Shown: piece by piece, positions 10,990 to 23,700 of the stretch
How the letters are laid out: each line of letters begins with the position of its first letter
How positions within the stretch are numbered: the first letter of the stretch is position 1
Assembly (NCBI GenBank): GCA_904066235.2
Contig: CAJFCV020000002.1
Location: 992,001-1,056,000 of the forward strand
Reading direction: 5' to 3'
Length of the DNA stretch: 64,000 nucleotides
Source: Bursaphelenchus xylophilus
Lineage: Eukaryota; Nematoda; Chromadorea; Rhabditida; Aphelenchoididae
Translations under genes and position numbers: made by a program
The notes under the pieces: generated by a model
Seen by the model: the letters and a program-made list of their open reading frames with translations, nothing else
Told to the model about the DNA's origin: nothing
The model's database searches: none

Positions 10990-11412
10990 CTGTTGTTTGA
11001 AGTGCAACGCTCACAATTTCCGGTTACTTTTTTCCGTACACATCTGGTATGGTTCACAGGTCAATGCCTGAAAGTTTTGGCTTGCGCTTTGCAGATGAGG
11101 CCGAGATATTCAGCGGCTTTTGTGGTCGAGAGAGTACGATAAAATGCGGTCAAAGATAAAAACAATTTTTGGCCGTATCTTTGTGAGAAAAAATGACTTT
11201 TTTTGTAATCTCGACATTAGAAATAAGCGTGAAAATTTTCATGTCAAATTTTGCCAAAAAAACGTTACATTTTTTACAACTTTCGACCTAAAAATCTCGG
11301 TCGTTTCTGCCAAACGCAAACTAGAATTCTGTCTTCGAAAAAATTAACCAAAGTTTCCTGCAAGTTGACCAAACTCTGAGCGTCACATTCTGAATACTTA
11401 CCCTTGAAATGT
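10990..11412. mobile_element. Decayed family-B-like element
   Basis: Recognisable left GTGCAACGCTCACAATTT and right CTCTGAGCGTCACATTC ends plus internal matches, but the termini and target duplication are eroded. It lies upstream of the secreted-protein gene at 11846. Confidence 0.5.
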
Positions 11413-11845
11413 CCTTTTCAGCCACATGTTAGCAAGAAAGAGTGCAAAAGTCATCAAAAATGTATTTTCAAAGCCAATGTTAGCAAAAGAGTGCAAAAAA
11501 TCGTCAAAATTAAAAACATTCAAATTGTAATCAAAAGTTTTCCGCTGACGTACAACAACATTACCGTTCGCCTCTAATAACTAATTCGCGCCCGACGCAA
11601 CAAACTTGAGTTAATTATAAGCGTCTACCTCTGAACTTGAACGATCAGAAAGCGGAATCCACTCTTGTTTTTCCAATCACTTTCGCAATGAATTAATTTT
11701 TAGTCAAAATAAAAGGTCGGAAGAGGGGCGCGCGTTTACGTCGTACCCTTTTATGGCTGTTAATTCCTCCGCTGTTCCATAAAACAGGTAGAAAAATGGG
11801 CGAAAAAGTAGTTCAAATAGTTTAATACATCTGTTTTCGGAGGCA

Positions 11846-14800
11846 ATGACGAGTCCCGGCTTCGGGCTGCTATTTTTGACTTCTGTTTTTGTTTGCGGTT
11901 ATGGTAAGTCGATGAAAGCCTCAAACCAACTCTAAGTGGAAGATTAGGTCATCATATCGAAGATTTATTTCTGGAGGTTTGATTTATCAAAGGAAGCATG
12001 AAATATTGGGAAGAATTGTCATTATAGAGAACTTTACTAACAGGGGAAATAACTCAAGAGCGACGCTCAGATCTTGATGAAAAATGGCACAAATTTAGAG
12101 TATTTTTTCTAAGACTTATGTGAGAATCCCTACTTGCGCTTTGCAGAAACAACCGAGATTTTTAGATCGAAAGTCGGCGAAAATTTGATAATTTTTGCCG
12201 AACTTGGGCACGAAAAGTTTCACACCTATTTCTACTGTAAAGGGTAATGTTTCCACAAAAAAAGAAAATCTTTCCGTCCGAAACTAGCAAAGTTATGGTC
12301 AAAATGTGTTCTTATCTCTGACCGCTCTCCACGTTTAGTGTATTCTCTCGGTGGCAAAAATTGTCCAATATCTCGGCAGCGCCCGCAAAGGGCGAGATAA
12401 AACTTTGAGAAATTGATTTAAGTTCATGCTTGATATGTGTGCAAAATCTAAAGAAAATCTGAGCGTCGCGCTTGGGGTACTTCCCTTGTAAGTGCTAAAC
12501 TGTCACGTCCAAAAGTAGGAGCCACCATAAAAGTACTTTCCTTGTAAAAATATTGCTCAAACTTTGAGAAATTTAATACAGAGCCTCTAGGACAGAGTTC
12601 TTACTACTCTTCGCAGAAACGGTCTCTTTGTTCTGCATGGCTTTATAAATGGAGATTCAAAAAGTAGTTGGCAAAAACACCCTTTCCTTTCTGCGAGGCA
12701 CAGCATTCCGAATTATTTTTGCCGCCGACCGGCGTCCGAAAAAAATGAAAAAATGAGATACGCCTCTTACATTTTTGCCAATATCTCGCTAGCCTCGAAG
12801 TGTAGCGTGAATCTGAAAATTGTGTTTCAAAGCTGACACATTTGTCCTTCAGAATATATTAATTTTGTAATAATACTTATTATGTACGGCAAGGAAACCG
12901 TTGCTGAAAAATGGCAAATTTCAACATTCAATGCCAGAAAAATGTACTTTCAAAGTGCCAGATCACAAAATTATGGGCCTCATTGTGTACAGCATCTTGA
13001 ATACTATAAGATATAACAATTTCAGGCATTTTCTGGCCCGGTTCGCAGAGTTATAGCCGAAAAACTGCAATTTTGGCCTTCTTATTGTGCAATCTGCACT
13101 TTAAAAGTACATACAAAAAATCCCTCTTAAATTATTGTTGCCCAGGTTGTCATGGACCATTGCGCAAAATCTCAGCTTTCCAGGACTCCTCCGGAAAAAG
13201 TTATAACGGTTACAATATGGGACCCTCGTATGTCCAATATTTAGTAAAATACGGTGAACTATGGTGCAATATGGTGTTACATGATGGAATTTCTATTGCT
13301 GCTGTCGCGTTGGTTGGGGTACAACAATTTTATCGTAATTACACGGTCAACTACATAAAAAAATTTCCCAGCTATGTCCCCAACTTTTCACTGTTTTCCC
13401 TTTAGTGTAGCGAAAACTTGAAATCGTGTCCCTCGTGCGGAAAAATCTGAGAGACAGTGTTCAGGTTTCGAGTAAGTTTACGTAGGCCATATAGAGCTAT
13501 TTTTTGCCATGGTGTACTGTATTTTACAAAATATTGGGCATACAAGGGTCACACATTGTAACGGTTATAACTTTTTCCGGAGGAGTCCGGGAAAGCTGAG
13601 ATTTTGCGCAATGGTCCATGACAACCTGGGCCACAATAATTTAAGAGGGATTTTTTGTATGTACTTTTAAAGTGCAGATAGCACAATAAGAAGGCCAAAA
13701 TTGCAGTTTTTCGGGTATAACTCTGCGAATCGGGCCAGAAAATGCCTGAAATTGTTATATCTTATAGTATTCAAGATGATGTACACAATGAGGCCCATAA
13801 TTTTGTGATCTGGCACTTAGAAAGTACATTTTTCTGGCATTGAATGTTGAAATTTGCCATTTTTCAGCAACGGTTTCCTTGCCGTACATAATAAGTATTA
13901 TTACAAAATTAATATATTCTGAAGGGCAAATGTGTCAGCTTTGAAACACAATTTTCAGATTCACGCTACACTTCGAGGCTAGCGAGATATTGGCAAAAAT
14001 TTAAGAGGCGTATCTCATTTTTTCATTTTTTTCGGACGCCGGTCGGCGGCAAAAATAACTCGGAATGCTGTGCGAGGCACAACCGAGACACCATTCATTC
14101 ATATTTTGAAAATTTGCATTCCTTTTACCTCTCCTTTTTTATGGGTTTCTGTGTTCACGCATTTGCAAAAAAAATGACTGTTCTTTAGTCTACCCCCTAA
14201 TTCAAAATTTCAGCGCGCTTTTTCTCCTACACCCCAAGACTAGAAGAACTTCTTGGCCATGAAACTCCAAAACTGGCCAACGGAGACACAGTGAGTTTGG
14301 ATGTCCTCCTAAATCAAGATGGAGATCAACTCGCCAAGTACTCGCAAGCTTTTCAACGACTAAAGGAGATCAATAAAGACGCTAAAAAGCTGATTTTGGA
14401 CGGCGGTTTCTTTTATCGATTCGAGCAATTTGTAAGCAAACAACTTGTTTTCGATGAAAAGTCTCTTTTTCCAGGGAGAAAAATTCTTGGAAGCGGAGGT
14501 CGAACGGACAGTTGATGGAATCAAAGCAATCGTCGATGCTGCAAAACAAAATGAATTGGAGATTCAAAGCTTTAATGTTAGACTACAGTGGTTAATGTAT
14601 TACACGGTAGGGTAACAAATTTTTGATCGCAACGGAAAGGCAGTCAATTTTATATTCAAGCAGTCATATTATTGACCACCAATTTCATGTATTTCGTACA
14701 GTGGGGGACCTGATTCAGTGGCAAAAAACGTAGCATTTTGAATCCGGGAAGTATCAAAAATGTGGCAAAATGCCTCCCTCTCCAAGTGAAAAAACTTTTT

Positions 14801-16090
14801 TTTGAAGGGCGCGCCCTTTTTCCTTGCAAAAAGAGCGGTCGCGTTTTTGAAAGCTGATTTTTTTCACTTGGAGAGGGAGGTATTTTGCCACATTTTTTGA
14901 TGCTTCTTGGATGCAAAATAAAACGTTTTTTGCCACTAAATCAGGTCCCCACTGTGTGAAATTGAAATTACTTTCTTAGGTCAGCCACGACACCTACAAC
15001 TACCCCGCTATTCTCAAAAAACACTTCAACGTTACCGTACGGCCCGATGATTACGTCGATTTCAAAACCGTCCTCGAATACAACAATACCGACGTCACAG
15101 TTCATGCCGAGCTTCAATTTGACCCTCGAAAAAATCGTCATCAACCAGGTGGTCGGGTCTCCGAGAACCCAAGAAAAGGCGAAGTAATCGGAGAACGTTC
15201 CACAACCGGACATGGACATGCTTTCTGGCTTGAGGACATGGCTTATGTGCTGGCCAATCGCGCTGCAATGCCCGTGTTTCCCATGGACTTTGTCTTCTTC
15301 AGCCCGCTGCAAGAGTTTGCCGAAGAACCGGAGGTGTTTTACAGACAGGCCGTGAAGAAGTTGGGGACGTTATTCAGAGAGAAGAAAGCTGTGAATTTGT
15401 ATGGATCAGCGGTGGTTAAGGCGGCTGAGAATGTAAGTAAAAGGCTTTAAAATACCACGCCTTGAAAACAAAATCTACAGTAAAGGACCGGATCCAGTGG
15501 CAAAAAACGTATCACTTCGCATCCGGGAAGTATTGAAAATGCAGCAAAATACCTCCCTCTCCAAGTGAAAAAAAACTCAGGTTTCAAGAGCGCCCCTTTT
15601 CCTTCACAAAACGAGCGGGCGCGCTTTTGAAATCGGTGTCTTTTACTCGGAAATGGAGGTATTTTGCCACATTTTTGCTACTTCCGGGATGCAAAACGGT
15701 ATTTTTTTGCCACTGGATCAGGTCCGCCACTGTATTGTCGGTAATCAATTTCAGAGCCGTCTTGAGTTCCTCAACGAGTTCTCAAAGGTCAAGCATAACA
15801 TTGACGCGGCTGTCAAGGCCTTTGAGGACAACAACTACCCGATTCTTGGTGTCTCCGTCAAATTGTACTTCCAATTCTCAGACAAAGCTACGGCAGACGT
15901 TTCAAGTGTCATATCGAAGACTTATGGAGTCAACGTAGACTCACAACTTGGCCAGAAGGCAATTCTCTTCTCCTACAACGTTTCAGAACAGCCAGTGAAA
16001 GTTGAGGTCCATTTGGACATTCCCCAAGACGTTGAGGATGTCTTGGACAACACTAAACTCCGACAAAGCCCATTGTACAAAGTGGACTAA
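11846..16090 (+). CDS. Secreted protein of unknown function, about 390 residues
   Basis: Five exons: 11846-11903, 14214-14431, 14475 to 14577 or 14605, 14980-15432, 15755-16090; phases agree throughout. It starts with a signal peptide (MTSPGFGLLFLTSVFVCGYA). The mature protein is mostly charged and helical with a few potential N-glycosylation sites (for example NVT, NNT, NVS). The end of exon 3 is ambiguous between two phase-0 donors 28 nt apart, one GTTAGA and one GTAGGG. No domain that I recognise is present. The first intron (2.3 kb) contains a family-B element and the 1.37-kb foldback element; introns 3 and 4 each contain a family-A palindrome. AATAAA at 16160-16165 gives the likely 3' end. 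Confidence 0.7.
12041..12488. mobile_element. Family-B TIR element
   Basis: Complete 448-bp copy with TAA duplication at 12038-12040 and 12489-12491, in the first intron of the gene at 11846. Confidence 0.8.
12701..14070. mobile_element. 1.37-kb foldback element with 9-bp target duplication (Mutator-like)
   Basis: Ends CAGCATTCCGA / TCGGAATGCTG continue as inverted arms of roughly 570 bp around a ~230-bp centre (about 13270-13500). A perfect 9-bp duplication TGCGAGGCA flanks it (12692-12700 and 14071-14079). Long arms plus a 9-bp duplication point to the Mutator superfamily by established criteria. No transposase frame is visible, so it is non-autonomous. It lies in intron 1 of the gene at 11846. 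Confidence 0.8.
14697..14956. mobile_element. Family-A palindromic MITE, full length
   Basis: Fills most of intron 3 of the secreted-protein gene, ending 24 bp before the exon 4 acceptor. Confidence 0.8.
15476..15734. mobile_element. Family-A palindromic MITE, full length
   Basis: Lies in intron 4 of the secreted-protein gene, ending 20 bp before the next exon; both TA ends visible. Confidence 0.8.
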
Positions 16091-16159
16091 CTCTTTCACC
16101 CCACATATCGCATTTATTATATTTAAATTTTCAACGTTATCTTGCATGCGTTTATCACG

Positions 16160-16165
16160 AATAAA
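16160..16165 (+). promoter_or_regulatory. Polyadenylation signal AATAAA
   Basis: AATAAA 70 nt downstream of the stop at 16090, followed by AT-rich sequence. Confidence 0.45.
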
Positions 16166-16415
16166 AGTGAATTTTAAGCCGATTAAAGTGATATGATCGA
16201 GGTATTCGCAGAAGTGACATTGCTGAAAAGACAAGTTTCTTATCAGTAGCACTCAATTTCATAGATGTACCAGCATTTTACGACCTCTTCTTAATTAATT
16301 AAATGAGGGGTTTGGAAACATTTAATGATCATAAGGCTACTGATTACAGTAGAAGCTGAAAATTGATTTGTAGTTTTGCAAAGGTTCCAGGGGTTTTCTG
16401 CATGTAGATTATAAT

Positions 16416-17059
16416 TACAGGGTCTTACAAAAAACGTGAAGGAAAGTGGAAGGCTATAACTTCCGGCGGAGGCGGCGCAGAGACTTCGTATTTGAAATGT
16501 GTATTTTTAAAAGACATAAGTTTTTGTCTACGAAATAACAAGCTTTTAAAGTTCAAACTGAGGTCGCTACGACCTTCTGAAGTAGAGGCATCTCTACCCC
16601 GAAAACCAGGTTTTTTCGGTTGAAAATGATCGTGAAATTTCGGACTTTTTCGGTTGAAAATCACCAGGAAATGTTGGATTTTTTGGGGGTTTGGTAAATG
16701 ATTTTTTTCTTTTTATTTGAGTTTTTGCATAATTCGCAAGTGTTGGCACTTTCCTCCTCTTTTTCAACATCACCCATATCGAAACCCCCCAAAAAATCCG
16801 ACATTTCTTGGTGATTTTCAACCGAAAAAGTCCGAAATTTCTCGATCATTTTCAACCGAAAAAACCTGGTTTTCGGGGTAGAGATGCCTCTACTTCAGAA
16901 GGTCGTAGCAACCTCAGTTTGAACTTTAAAAGCATGTTATTTCGTAGACAAAAACTTATGTCTTTTAAAAATACACATTTCAAATACGAAGTCTCTGCGC
17001 CGCCTCCGCCGGAAGTTATAGCCTTCCACTTTCCTTCACGTTTTTTGTAAGACCCTGTA
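16416..17059. mobile_element. Family-C 644-bp palindromic TIR element with TA ends
   Basis: The arms are complementary over almost their full length, from TACAGGGTCTTACAAAAA to its complement ending CCTGTA. The TA target suggests a Tc1/mariner-type MITE. A broken copy is at 34207-34722. Confidence 0.8.
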
Positions 17060-17152
17060 TTAGGCGCTTTCTAAGACTATAAATTTTGATTCCAATACGC
17101 AGTTGTAACAAGTTGTTTCTTTGATTGGGATGTAGAAAGGCGACCTTTTTTC

Positions 17153-17359
17153 TACAGCGGGGGACCCGATCCAGTGGCAAAAAACGTACCATTTTGCATC
17201 CGGGAAGTGTCAAAAATGTGGCAAAATGTCTCCAGCGTCTGAGCGCGCCCTTCAAAACGAAGGTTTTTAGCTGGAGAGGGAGGCATTTTGCCACATTTTT
17301 GATACATCCCGAATGCAAAATGGTTCGTTTTTTGCCACTGGATCAGGTCTACGACTGTA
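17153..17359. mobile_element. Family-A palindromic MITE with internal deletion
   Basis: 207 bp; the central GC-rich segment is shortened. It lies upstream of the M13 gene. Confidence 0.75.
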
Positions 17360-17718
17360 CGTCTCAGTGTAAGGAGTCTCTGTCAAGCTGGATTTAAGCC
17401 TGAAAGCCTCAAAAGCAAAGCCTTTATTTTGAATCCGCTATTGCGCTGGGGCAATGGATGTTCTGCAGTTTTCTTCTGTAAACAACAGCGATACGGAGTG
17501 CCAATTTTCATAGTTCTCGTGCTTTAAAAAAGCTCTCTCAATCTTCTAGTTTTTTAATGTCTTATTGTTAGGAAGTCAAGACCATTGCTACTGAACACTG
17601 ATACTTTGAGTCCTTATCACCATTTCTTTTGTTGTTAAAAATAATGCAATCTTTTTTTTTGTCTCCTGGCTTTTAACTCTTCGAGTTTTCTCAAAAATAA
17701 ACTTGCCATTTTATGCCA

Positions 17719-17724
17719 TTTCAG
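17719..17724 (+). promoter_or_regulatory. Trans-splice-acceptor-like site before the M13 gene
   Basis: TTTCAG lies 22 nt before the ATG at 17747 with no coding exon upstream. It is a good candidate for spliced-leader addition and supports the chosen start. Confidence 0.4.
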
Positions 17725-17746
17725 ATCTCATTCAAATGCCCAAGCT

Positions 17747-20700
17747 ATGACCAATAAGCTAGCTAGATGTCAAAACATTCTATCATCGCTAATTTTAGTT
17801 TCTGTTGTAGCAACTTTTATAATTGGAGGGTTTATTTATTATGATACGCTAAATTTCGACAATGACAGTAAGAAGGTGGAGACTTCAACTACAACAACTA
17901 CTGGTTCAACTTCACTGACGAGTAAAACTACAGCTAAGGTTTCAACAACAACTAATGGTAGGTAAACAAAGATCAAAATCAAAGTTTATTTTAGATGGCC
18001 TCCATTTGCACCCATCGCTAATTGTCGATCGAATTTCTGAACCCGAAAAATTCGAGGCTTATTCCGTTATCTCCAGCCATATCAAACGATCGCTAGATAC
18101 GAAGTTTAGTGTTTGTGACGAATTTTATCAGTATGTTAATAGCAGAAGAGGAAGTTCTTTGGATATCTTTGAGGAACTGAAACAAGAAGTTGTTGGAGAG
18201 CTGATTCGAGCACTGGAACACCCAGTCGTGAGTTTTTAGATTACAATACAAGTCAAGAACTATAGCAGAAGAAGAACAAGCACAGAGTTGCAGGCAGAGA
18301 TTGCCACGGCTCCGGAGCCGGCTCTTGGCTCCGGCTCGGAGCGGCTCCGGCTCCAAGCCGGGAGCCAGAGCCGGAGCCGGTAATTTTGGGTGCGGCTCCG
18401 GCTCCCGAGCCCAAAGTCGGAGCCAGGCTTCTCAGCGTTCAGAAAAGTAAAAAAAATGTTAAACCAAATAGCTTGAAAAATACTCAGAAGGATGTTTTGC
18501 ATACGACTTGGCTGCAAAAACGTTAACTGTATAATCTCTCTGGCACTAATAACTTTTTATTTGTAAAAATATATTTTTAAATTTTTCATGGGAGCCGGGA
18601 GCCGGAGCTGCAAATTTGGCCTCGGCTCCGGCTCTGGGAGCTAAGAGCCGGAGCCGGAGCCAAAATTTTGACCGTGGCAATCTCTGGTTGCAGATTCATT
18701 ACATGAGCCCTGTATACGCATTGAAAATGAATAGTTACGTAACAAATATGTGCATAGTAAAAATGCGAACTAGAAGTTCTCACTCGAACTCTTGTCAAAC
18801 CCCAACAACACTATAGCAATCTTTTACTAGCCTTTTGCTGAATTCTTACCGGCTTGTGCTGGTCTTATACAGTGGGGGATCCATTGGCCATAAACGTACC
18901 ATTTTGCATCCGGGAAGTATCAAAAATGTGACAAAATGCTTCCCTCTCCAAGTGAAAAAACTCCGGTTTCAGCCGCTCTTTTCGTGAGGGAAAGGGAGCA
19001 TTTTGCCACATTTTTGGTACTTCCCGGATGCAAAATGGTACATTTTTTATCACTAGATCAGGTGTCCTGCAGTACATAGGACACAAGTGACAGTTTTAAG
19101 CCAAAATTAACGTCATTAAAAACCCGTCTATCTGTCGGGAAAATAGTAGGCTCAACGTGGCTTCGGCGATCATGTCGCTGAATAGGAAATCAATTTTGCC
19201 GCGACACAATTCATTTTCTCGGCGGCTATGCGATTTTCGAAGCTACAGTGTGCTCATTATTTTCTCGGCAGGCTGATAAAACACTGTTTCATATGGGTGT
19301 CCTAACGACAATGAATTTTCAAAATTTCAGAAGCTGAATGTCCTCGAAAAAGCGAAAATCTACTACAACAAATGCAGTGAAGCCGAGAAGAATCCGGAAA
19401 TCATTCATCAGAATGGCAAGGTTCTTCAGCAGATCTACAAAACCGTAGTTTCTGCCACACCTCTTCAATTTGCCTTCCTATCTAACGCTACGTTGGAAAA
19501 GCCAAGTCCCAGAGAACTCTCAGAAATCATTGGCTATCTTCTTCGAGAATACGACGTCAATGTCTTCCTCAAACTATCGATAAAAACAAATTGGAAAAAC
19601 CCGACCGGGCTGTTTGGCCACAAGGGATATCGAGTGTTCCTGGAGCAGCCGGAGTTGAAATTCGCAAAAGATAAAGATGAAAATAAGTGGGATGAAGGGA
19701 AGAAAGAGTATCAAAAACAAGTCAAAAGATTGTTTGTTGAATTCGCTAAAGTTTTGAACAAAACTGTAGATGAAAGTGAGATTGAATTGGACGCTTGGAA
19801 TGTGATCGAATTGGAGAGAAGAATTGCATTTGAAGCCAGAAATTTTGATAGGATCAGTAAAGAAAAGTAAGCGAGATTTGTCGACTTTTCGGGTCGATTT
19901 TCGATCTGAAAATCTCGGTTGTTTCTGCAAAGCGCAAGCTAGGATACTCGCATATATTTTCGTGCGGAAAAAATTGATTTTTTGCGGAAACCTTACCCTC
20001 TATGGTAGAAATAGGCAAGAAATTTTTCGTGCCGAAATTCGACAAAAAGTGTCAAATTTTCGCCGACTTTCGATCTAAAAATCTCGGTTGTTTCTGCAAA
20101 GCGCCAGCTAGGATTGTCGCATATATTTTAAAAAAAATTATTCTACATTTGTGCCAAATTTTATCCATATCTGAGTGTCGCATTTGGGGCACTTCCCTTA
20201 TTATAATAGGCCTATTAGTAACTTCCCTGTCATTTTTTTATATGATCATTAATTTCAGGCAGTTCAATGTCTACACAAAACAAGGAGCAGCCGAAGAATT
20301 TGCATTTGACTTTACAACATATTTCGATGAGTTATCTAAGCAGCTAAACACTGACATAAAAGAAAATCTTCAAGGAAATGAGCTGGAATTCATCATAACT
20401 GACCCATCATTTCTGCAAAAAGTGGAAGCCCTAATATCCTCCCGACAAACTTCAAGCAGAACAATTTACAATTACATTGTTTGGAAGCTTCTGGAGAACC
20501 TAGAAGTATACTTTCCGCAGGAAAAAAGAGAGATTTCCGTCAATGCTCTTGAAGATTTCAACTCCAAATGTGCAGAAAAAGCCGCCGAAAACTTGAACGA
20601 CCTGGCTGCAAGGATCTATTTAGATTACAAATTTATTTATCCGAAGAAGTTAGAAGAGTTAAAAAATGAGATTGGAAGCGTTGTTGAGCAAGTTGTCGCG

Positions 20701-23700
20701 GGTTTTCAGGTGAGATTTTTGCGTTGTGACTCTTGTGGGCAGCTGACTTTCACCGATTAGAATACCAATTCTTCTACAGTAATCTGCGTATTATGATAGA
20801 AAGTTTGTATTGGCAACTCCCTGGTACTGAAAAGTAGACGAATATATTGAGTTCATCCACCGCTTTCAAAGTTATGGGAGTTTGTTTACAAACTTTCTGA
20901 ACCTTTAAAAATGACTGGTTGAATTTATGGTAACTATTCAAGCCGCATATACATGGTAGGCCAAAAAATGGACATGTATTTTTATTCGACTTTTTCATAG
21001 TTTGTGAAAAACAAAAATTATAAATGGACTTTTAAAATCGCTGTAAGTTTTGTTGTTTTCAATAAAACTGTGCCATATTTCATATGGGGGCCTAATATCA
21101 AAAGTTACGGCTATTTTGGGAGTGCATTCATAGCAATTTTGTCGAGCAGTGTATATGGCATGAAAATCCTGTATTAATTGAACATACTTACTGTGGAACT
21201 TTTTGTCAACAATGGTTGTGATAAAGCAGGACATTTGACAATTATAAAACTATTTTTCTTTCCATCGGTTACGGTATTCGCGCCGAGATACACCGACTGT
21301 TAATTTTGTCCATTTTTTGGCCCACCCTGTACACCTGGAAGTTTAATTCGTGACATCTGACCGACAAATCAATCGGTAGAATTAAGTATTTTTTCCTGTT
21401 GTAAGGAAATGTTGGCTGGTTTCCAAACACGCCCGCAGAATCTCCGTGGTTCTTCTAGCTGCCCGCAAAGAGGCTGCCCACAAGTGCAGGCCCGTCTAGA
21501 TTTGATATTAGCCCTTGTAACTTCGATTTGCATATGTTTCCAGATGCAAATAGACAAGCTCGGTTGGATGGCTGAATCGACAAAAGAAAAAATCAGCAAG
21601 AAATTGAGATTCATGGCTAGAAATTTGCTGCTCAATGACAAGATTAACATTGATCAATATTTGATCGATAAATTTGATGACCTTCAAATTTCAAGTAAGC
21701 TCACATCCAAATACATATCCATGTGTATAACAGTTTTTTCTAAAATTATTGTCCTTCAGATTCTCTTGATTACAATCAAATCACAAAAAATATCAACACC
21801 TTCAATTTTCAACAAAATTTTAACAAGCTACTGCTTGGCTCGACCGAGCGGGATGAGTTTTTACATCCGATAACCTCCTTAAATCCCTCTTATGACTATG
21901 AATTTAACTCGATTACAATTCCCCTTGGCCTGATTAGACGGCCAATCTACGACAAAGACTTCCCGACGTCTGTAAAGTTTGCAAATTTTGGATTTTTGAT
22001 AGCCAAAGCTTTGATGAAGACCGTTGATGACGAAGGAGCTCAGTGGGATGAAATTGGGAAATTAGAGAATTGGATGGATGAGAAATCGATTGATGGGAAA
22101 GCTGTGATGGAGGAATGTCTTGCAAACAAGACAAAAATCAGCAATGAGATAGTGATAAAGAGAGTGGTAGAGAATGGAGGAGGTAAGCTGACTTTAATTT
22201 GAAGAGTTTTTAAAATATTTTTAAAAAGCGTAGTGATTTTTTATCCTTTTATTTGTTATTCCAAGTTGCTGAACGCCCAGAAATATAAAAAAATATCACT
22301 GGAGATCTTGTTCGATCATGTCTCCTTCTCTATTTATTCTGCTAACAAAAGTTTTCGAAATTAACCAGCCAACGTGCCACAAAAACGGAGCTATAGGAAG
22401 AATGATTAATATGTAGATGAACTCTCAATATCTTCCCAAAATATTAACAAGAAGTCAATAAGAGCGCTGCAAGTCTTTAGAAACGGCTATAACTATAGCA
22501 CTCGTCAAAGAGCAAGCGTTGAAGCTTCAAAATTAAACCACAGTGACGGACCTGATCCAGTGGCAAAAAACGTTCCATTTTACATCCGGGGAGTATCAAA
22601 AAATGTAGCCAAATACCTCCCTCTGCAAGTGAAAAAACTCTGATTTCAAAGGCACGTCCGTTCTTTTTGTAAGGGACCTTCAAAACGGAGTTTTTCTAGC
22701 TGGAGTGGGAGGCATTTTGCCACATTTTTTAATGCTTCCCGGATGCAAAATAGTATGTTTTTTGCCACTGGAACAGGCCCTAACTGTAATAACACAATGT
22801 CTTCCTTGTTTCAGCAATCAAAGCGGCGTATAACGCCTATGAGGCCCATGCTGATTTACACGGTCAGGACAAGCTCTTCCCGGACAAGCAGTTTTCCCAA
22901 CTCACTCATGATCAAGTATTCTTCATATCCTATACCAATATTCACACCGAAAACGACGAGTCAGCCGAGGGAGTCCTTCAAAATTTCGCAGCTTTCAAAT
23001 CCGCTTTCTACTGCCCAGCGGAGTCGAAATACGCGCCAAAAGAACACTGCCGCATCTGGGATTCGGAGGCGAAAGCAGGTACGTGAAAATTTTGCTTACA
23101 GTTTTGCTACTGTAAGCAAAAAAACGATGTTTTTTAAAACTAACTGCACATTCTTTCAGTCAAAGGAATTCCTCCAACACCCCCCGTGAAATCGTCGTTG
23201 GAAATTGGAAATAAAGCCGTTGGAAACTCCACAGAATATGAACAAGTTGCAGAATTCATATCTCAACGAATGAGTGTTGAGTACTCGCCGTGCGAGAATT
23301 TTTGTGAGTTTGCTTGCAGCAACGCAAAGGATGTAGATGTGGATTTAAAGAGGAGCATTAAAGAAAATGTCAAGGAGAGAATTATCCAGTATTTGGAGAC
23401 TACTCAATCAAATGATGAGGTAAAATAGGAATCAGAAAATGTCCAAGATGTTACTATCAGGCTGTCGGGAAAATAATGTGGATTTTTCCAAGAAAAATGT
23501 CTTGCCTTGTCGCAGTCGCATCGCGTCCCGACTCTTCGGGTTGCAACCGACTCGAACTGTCTGTCGCCAACCCGCGGGTTGACGACAGTTCGAGTCGTTG
23601 CAGGCAAACTCTCCCCCTTTTTGAACTCTCCCCCAAAAAAGCCCGAACTTCCCCTTTTTTTGAGCACGCCCCCATTCTGAAAATTGAGAAAATTAGGTGT

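Larger units (their letters stand above)
17995..23078 (+). other. M13 module 1, zinc site lost (KALMK)
   Basis: This is the first module of the polyprotein, exons 2-7. The entry motif reads CDEFYQYVNS where active enzymes read CDDFYQYACG. The late N-terminal helix motif is recognisable as DKLGWMAESTK. HExxH is replaced by KALMK (22005-22019, residues 610-614), although the following DDEGAQWDE still matches DDQGxxxD of active M13 enzymes. ENIAD reads KRVVE. The C-terminal CRIW is kept. The fold is therefore probably retained without catalysis. Confidence 0.8.

Noticed and set aside
18300..18670. Ordinary microsatellite
   Set aside because: The GGCTCC arrays lie symmetrically inside matching TIRs and an 8-bp duplication, so they are part of a transposon.
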